From positions 1 to 64,000 of the forward strand of contig NZ_OW485601.1 in assembly GCF_937425535.1 (NCBI RefSeq): a DNA stretch of 64,000 nt, written 5' to 3'. The stretch's first letter is position 1. Every line of letters begins with the position of its first letter. This DNA is from Rhodovastum atsumiense (GTDB taxonomy: Bacteria > Pseudomonadota > Alphaproteobacteria > Acetobacterales > Acetobacteraceae). The notes below the pieces were generated by a model. The model was not told the DNA's origin. It did not search any database and saw only the letters and a list, made by a program, of their open reading frames with translations. The translations under genes were made by a program, and so were the position numbers. Of this stretch, positions 60,941 to 64,000 are shown in pieces.

Positions 60941-61372
60941 TTACTTGCGCGTTACCTGCGCCAGCCAGTCCTGCAGATTGTAATAATTGGAAATTCGGGC
61001 AACCCGGCCGTCGCGCAGGGTGAAGAACGCGCCGGCCGGCAGCACGTAGCTTTGCCCCTGCGCCTCGGGCAGGCCGGGGTCGGTCTTCAGGTAGGTGCCA
61101 TGGACCGTGAACTCGGCGGCGGCCCGCGTGCCATCGGGCGCGGTGAGGATCACCAGATCGGCGATGCGCTCGCGGTAGCAGGCATTCATGCGCGCGAGGA
61201 AGCGCGCGAAGGCCTCGTGGCCGACCTCCCGCCCACCCTGGTTGATATCGTGCACGACATCCTCGGTGAGCAGGGCGAGGAAGGCGACCTCGTCGCCGGC
61301 ATTGAAGGCGTCGTAATAAGCGCGGATCACGCGCGCCGTATCGGCAGTGGCATTGGGGACGGCGGCGCTCAT
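60941..61372 (-). CDS. NTF2-like (SnoaL/ketosteroid-isomerase-related) protein
   Basis: 143 residues with the cone-shaped NTF2 fold: 'VIRAYYDAFNAGDEVAFLALLTEDVVHDINQGG', 'FARFLARMNACYRERIADLVILTAPDGTRAAAEFTVHGTY', 'GQSYVLPAGAFFTLRDGRVARISNYYN'. This matches the ketosteroid-isomerase-related protein family near nitrilase genes. Function unknown; the pocket may bind a small acid or ring compound. It overlaps the nitrilase gene by 4 bp (ATGA). Confidence 0.88.
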   Translation of the reverse strand: MSAAVPNATADTARVIRAYYDAFNAGDEVAFLALLTEDVVHDINQGGREVGHEAFARFLARMNACYRERIADLVILTAPDGTRAAAEFTVHGTYLKTDPGLPEAQGQSYVLPAGAFFTLRDGRVARISNYYNLQDWLAQVTRK

Positions 61373-62250
61373 GGCATCTCCCGGGGCGTGAGCAGGGGAC
61401 AGGGGGGCGGCGGCGCCGGCCAGTCGCGGTGATTGCGCACGCCGCCATCAGTGCGAACGGCTTCGAGCCGGGCGGGATCGAGGGTGGCGAACACAAATTG
61501 CCCGGCATCCGGCTCGCCCTCGATGATCACGCCATCCTCGGGGAAGCCGCGATCGACCGGGCCGTAGACGGCGGCGAAGCCGCGGTTGACGTCGAGCGTG
61601 GCCAGGTGCGGCGCCACGCCCACGGTGGGCGCGATGGCGACAAAGCACTGGTTCTCCAGCGCCCGTGCCCGCGCCGAGAGCCGCACCCGGTTGAAGCCGT
61701 GCAACGTGTCGGTGCAGGTCGGCGCCAGGATCAGCCAGGCCCCCGCCTCCACCTGCGCGCGCACCAGCGAGGGAAATTCCAGGTCGTAGCAGATGGCGAT
61801 GCCGATCCGGCCCCAGGGCGTTTCGAACACGGCGGGCGGATCACCTGCCCCGACCCCCCAGGCTTCCGCCTCGAAGCGGGTCATGACGCGCTTGTCCTGG
61901 AAGGCCACGCGCCCGTCCGGCGCGATCAGCGGGGCGCGGTTGCGCACCCGGCCCTGCTCGCGCCAGGGCAGCGAGCCCGGCAGCAGCCAGACCTGATGCC
62001 GCCGCGCCGCCGCGCGCATGACCTGCAGCACGTCGGCCGCGCGGGCACAGACCGCGTCGAGCTCGGCGGCGGGGTCGGTCGGCGCGCCGAGCGGAGCGGC
62101 GACCTCCATGCAGGCATATTCGGGCATGACCAGCAGCTCGGCGCCACGGGCGCCTTCGGCGATCAGCCGGTCGAGCTTGGCGGCGAAGGCCTCGAAGCTG
62201 GCGAGGGGCTCGACGGGATACTGCAGCAGGCCCAGGCGCAGCTCGCTCAC
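61369..62250 (-). CDS. Carbon-nitrogen hydrolase (nitrilase superfamily)
   Basis: 293 residues with the nitrilase catalytic triad Glu44 ('LLVMPEYACMEV'), Lys120 ('VAFQDKRVMTRFEAEAWG') and Cys154 ('IGIAICYDLEFPSLVRAQ'). The 'GAWLILAPTCTDTLHGFNRVR' segment and 'LENQCFVAIAPTVG' fit amidase-type members. These hydrolyse amide or nitrile bonds of small metabolites, for example omega-amides or N-carbamoyl compounds. It lies between a GNAT gene and an NTF2-like gene with 4-bp overlaps on both sides, a conserved-looking three-gene unit. Confidence 0.93.
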   Translation of the reverse strand: MSELRLGLLQYPVEPLASFEAFAAKLDRLIAEGARGAELLVMPEYACMEVAAPLGAPTDPAAELDAVCARAADVLQVMRAAARRHQVWLLPGSLPWREQGRVRNRAPLIAPDGRVAFQDKRVMTRFEAEAWGVGAGDPPAVFETPWGRIGIAICYDLEFPSLVRAQVEAGAWLILAPTCTDTLHGFNRVRLSARARALENQCFVAIAPTVGVAPHLATLDVNRGFAAVYGPVDRGFPEDGVIIEGEPDAGQFVFATLDPARLEAVRTDGGVRNHRDWPAPPPPCPLLTPREMP

Positions 62251-62864
62251 GGCAGGTCGGCTCCGCTCAGGGACTTCACCCAGAAGGCCAGGGTCTTCGA
62301 TGTCTCGGCCGGCTCGCCGACTTCCTTCCAGGACATGGTGCAGGCCAGCCCGGGATCAGGCGAGAAGCCGCGCCGGCGCCAGAAAGTGTCGAGCGGCTGC
62401 CAGGAAGCCGGGCGCGCGGGATGGTCGGCCGGGCGACGCACCGCGCAGAACGTGGCGAAGTCGCAGGACGACACGGCACGGGCATGCGCCTCGCGGGCGG
62501 CGAAGAAACCGACGCCAAGCCCCTGGCCGCGATAGGCCGGCAGCAACACGGATTCACCGAAATAGAAGAACCGGGCCGGATCCCAGCCGCGCGCGCGGAA
62601 GGGCGCGGTGACGTTGTCGGTCTCGTCGGCGAGCGGCAGGCAGGTGGCGGCCCCGACCGGCGTGGTCCCGTCGAAGGCCACGATCACCCCCGCCTGCGGG
62701 CTCGCGGCATAGGTCCGCAGGTACTCCGCCTCGTAGCCCTCGTCACCGTCGTAGAGATAGGGATACTCGCGAAACACCGTGATGCGCAGGCGGGCGAGCG
62801 CCGGCAGCAGCGGCAGCAGTTCGGCACCGCCGAGGGTCTTCAGGACGATCGATGAAGTGGCCAT
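62247..62864 (-). CDS. GNAT family N-acetyltransferase
   Basis: 205 residues. The acetyl-CoA loop is visible as 'VLLPAYRGQGLGVGFFAAREAHA' (R/Q-x-x-G-x-G/A), preceded by 'ESVLL' and followed by 'FATFCAVRRPADHPARPASWQPLDTFWRRRGF'. It also has 'FREYPYLYDGDEGYEAEYLRTYA', a sequence of this particular subgroup found near nitrilase genes. Substrate unknown. Four-bp overlap with the nitrilase gene indicates coupling. Confidence 0.9.
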   Translation of the reverse strand: MATSSIVLKTLGGAELLPLLPALARLRITVFREYPYLYDGDEGYEAEYLRTYAASPQAGVIVAFDGTTPVGAATCLPLADETDNVTAPFRARGWDPARFFYFGESVLLPAYRGQGLGVGFFAAREAHARAVSSCDFATFCAVRRPADHPARPASWQPLDTFWRRRGFSPDPGLACTMSWKEVGEPAETSKTLAFWVKSLSGADLP

Positions 62865-62910
62865 GACCCGGATCTAGGGCCGCGCCAATCGACGATGCAA
62901 GGGCGCGCCG

Positions 62911-63930
62911 TCAACGCGTCGGCAGGAAGCGCGTATCGATGATATCGTTGGCATCGATCCGACCTTTCACCAGCTTCTGCGAGATGAACCAGTCGAGTTG
63001 CCTGACAACATCGATGACGTCGAGCGCCGCCCCCTCGTCGTACCAGCCGGCGCCGTCGCGGATCCGTTCAGCCGCCTTCGGATCACCGGGAAACACATAC
63101 GGCTTGATGGCGGCGATGGCGGCCTCGGTGGCCGGACCATGGACCGGCTTGAAGTCGGACCCGACGCGCAGGAAGGCCTGGCGGTATTCGGCCACGCCCT
63201 TCTGGTAGCCACGACAGAAACGGCGCAGCACATCGGCACGGGCCGGCATGAGCATGGCCCGCCGCGCGAACAGGGCGGTGACCTGGCACGGCACGGCCTC
63301 GCCGACCCAGGCGAGCAGCTTCACCTCCCCCGCCTCGATCAGCGGGCGCGCAACGGAGGCAACCGCCATGATGGAATCGACCTCGCCGCTGCGCACGGCG
63401 GCAAGCATGTTGGAAACGGTCTGCAGCGGGCGCACCGTCACCGAATTGAAGGCGAAGCCACGCGCCTGGGCGAGCCGGCCGAGCATGCAATGAAACGAGC
63501 TGCCGGGCTGGGTCACGCCGAAACTGTGGCCGGGCAGCTTGCGCAGATCGGTGAGGCCGGCGTTGTAGGCCCGGTTGGACACCAGCAGGGCGGTGAGCCC
63601 GAAGCCTTTCTGCTCGTGCAGCCCGCCACCGATCACCTTCAGCGCGCCCCGTCCGGCGAGGGAGAAGAAACCGGCGGTCAGCCCGGTCACGCCCAGGTCG
63701 ATATCGCCGGCCACCGCGGCCTCGGCGATCGGCTGCGCCGCATCGAAGAAACGGAACTCGACCGCAACGCCCTCGGCCGCCCAGGCGCCGTGCGCCTGGG
63801 CGAGATAGAACGGTGCCGGGGACAAGGTGTGCAGCAGCCCCAGCCGCACCGGGCCGACGGCCTGTGCCCGAGGTGCACCGAAGGCTGCGAGGGCTGGCAG
63901 CAGCAGGGCGGCACGGCGGCCGATAGGCAT
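62911..63930 (-). CDS. ABC transporter substrate-binding protein, NitT/TauT-like
   Basis: 339 residues with a signal peptide ('RRAALLLPALAAFGAPRAQA', Arg pair at the start). The binding domain has 'VRLGLLHTLSPAPFYLAQAHGAWAAEGVAVEFRFFDAAQP', 'GDIDLGVTGLTAGFFSLAGRG', 'LPGHSFGVTQPGSSFHCMLGRLA' and 'VRSGEVDSIMAVASVARPLIEAG', the pattern of nitrate/sulfonate/taurine and thiamine-precursor binding proteins. The ligand is not evident. It lies 46 bp upstream of the GNAT gene on the same strand, which suggests transport and processing of one substrate. Permease and ATPase genes, if adjacent, would be outside the window to the right. Confidence 0.9.
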   Translation of the reverse strand: MPIGRRAALLLPALAAFGAPRAQAVGPVRLGLLHTLSPAPFYLAQAHGAWAAEGVAVEFRFFDAAQPIAEAAVAGDIDLGVTGLTAGFFSLAGRGALKVIGGGLHEQKGFGLTALLVSNRAYNAGLTDLRKLPGHSFGVTQPGSSFHCMLGRLAQARGFAFNSVTVRPLQTVSNMLAAVRSGEVDSIMAVASVARPLIEAGEVKLLAWVGEAVPCQVTALFARRAMLMPARADVLRRFCRGYQKGVAEYRQAFLRVGSDFKPVHGPATEAAIAAIKPYVFPGDPKAAERIRDGAGWYDEGAALDVIDVVRQLDWFISQKLVKGRIDANDIIDTRFLPTR

Positions 63931-64000
63931 GGGTCTGTCTCTCTGGATCCGGGCGGAGCACATGCCACAGTCGCGGCGGTGCGGCCAGCGGGCGCTGACT

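Noticed and set aside
1-64000. tRNA, rRNA, CRISPR arrays, insertion sequences and prophage genes
   Set aside because: None could be recognised by eye. The regular hairpin arrays were considered as CRISPR but lack constant-length repeats and unique spacers.

Overview
The window is about 64 kb of very GC-rich (roughly 70%), densely coding chromosomal DNA. Overlapping ATGA/GTGA stop-start junctions, GTG/TTG starts, a Bpt-type N-end-rule leucyltransferase, a coxMNOP-like cytochrome oxidase cluster and a PrkA/DUF444/SpoVR operon all suggest an alphaproteobacterium. The style and gene content fit Acetobacteraceae/Rhodospirillales best, but that placement is inferred and no rRNA or tRNA gene is present to test it. 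I see no transposase, integrase, phage gene or CRISPR array.

Layout. 0-8 kb: the 3' end of a penicillin-acylase gene, an RDD membrane protein, bpt, a J-domain membrane protein, a PP_4765-type flavoprotein, a RidA protein, a FemAB-like acyltransferase and a DUF2075 nuclease-helicase fusion. 8-17 kb (mostly minus strand): a small conserved-looking protein, an aldehyde dehydrogenase, and histidine utilisation genes hutI-hutH-hutU. A trans-sulfuration PLP enzyme plus an SGNH hydrolase diverge from hutI. 17.3-24.4 kb: an AT-rich island followed by a one-module non-ribosomal peptide synthetase (C-A-T-TE) whose A-domain pocket resembles the beta-alanine code and whose thioesterase carries Cys instead of Ser. 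It is coupled to a membrane-anchored PAF-acetylhydrolase-like enzyme and followed by an SDR that lacks its catalytic Tyr/Lys and a YidB-like protein. 24.4-29.5 kb (minus): a hybrid histidine kinase, an IlvE-type aminotransferase, a PfkB kinase and a BtpA-family protein. 30.6-35.4 kb: prkA-DUF444-spoVR. 35.7-41.3 kb: MarR regulator, two alcohol/quinone-type dehydrogenases, a D-2-hydroxyacid dehydrogenase, small proteins and a DUF2189 membrane protein. 41.7-46.2 kb: an A-type heme-copper oxidase operon with two subunit III genes and a subunit IV. 46.3-58.5 kb: an eleven-gene minus-strand operon with a divergent LysR gene. It encodes a PotABCD-type ABC importer, a heterotrimeric opine-oxidase-like flavoenzyme with two alternative beta subunits, a RidA imine deaminase, an M20 peptidase and an orphan family-5 binding protein. 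58.5-64 kb: a Na/Pi cotransporter, a peptidoglycan-binding protein, and a compact SBP-GNAT-nitrilase-NTF2 cluster.

How the parts work together. The 46-58 kb operon reads as one pathway: import an N-substituted amino acid or opine-like compound, oxidise it to an imine, hydrolyse the imine with RidA, and cleave peptide-like bonds with the M20 enzyme. LysR probably controls it through a perfect dyad in the divergent promoter. The hut genes convert histidine to formiminoglutamate; the last step is not encoded here. The NRPS operon is the most likely source of an undescribed metabolite.

Four gene-free spots (near 12.3, 35.4, 46.2 and 60.8 kb) hold related arrays of short GC-rich hairpins with tri- to pentanucleotide loops. 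They form a dispersed REP-like repeat family at the 3' ends of transcription units; one copy lies between hutH and hutU. All functional calls come from reading the translated sequence; no database search was run.
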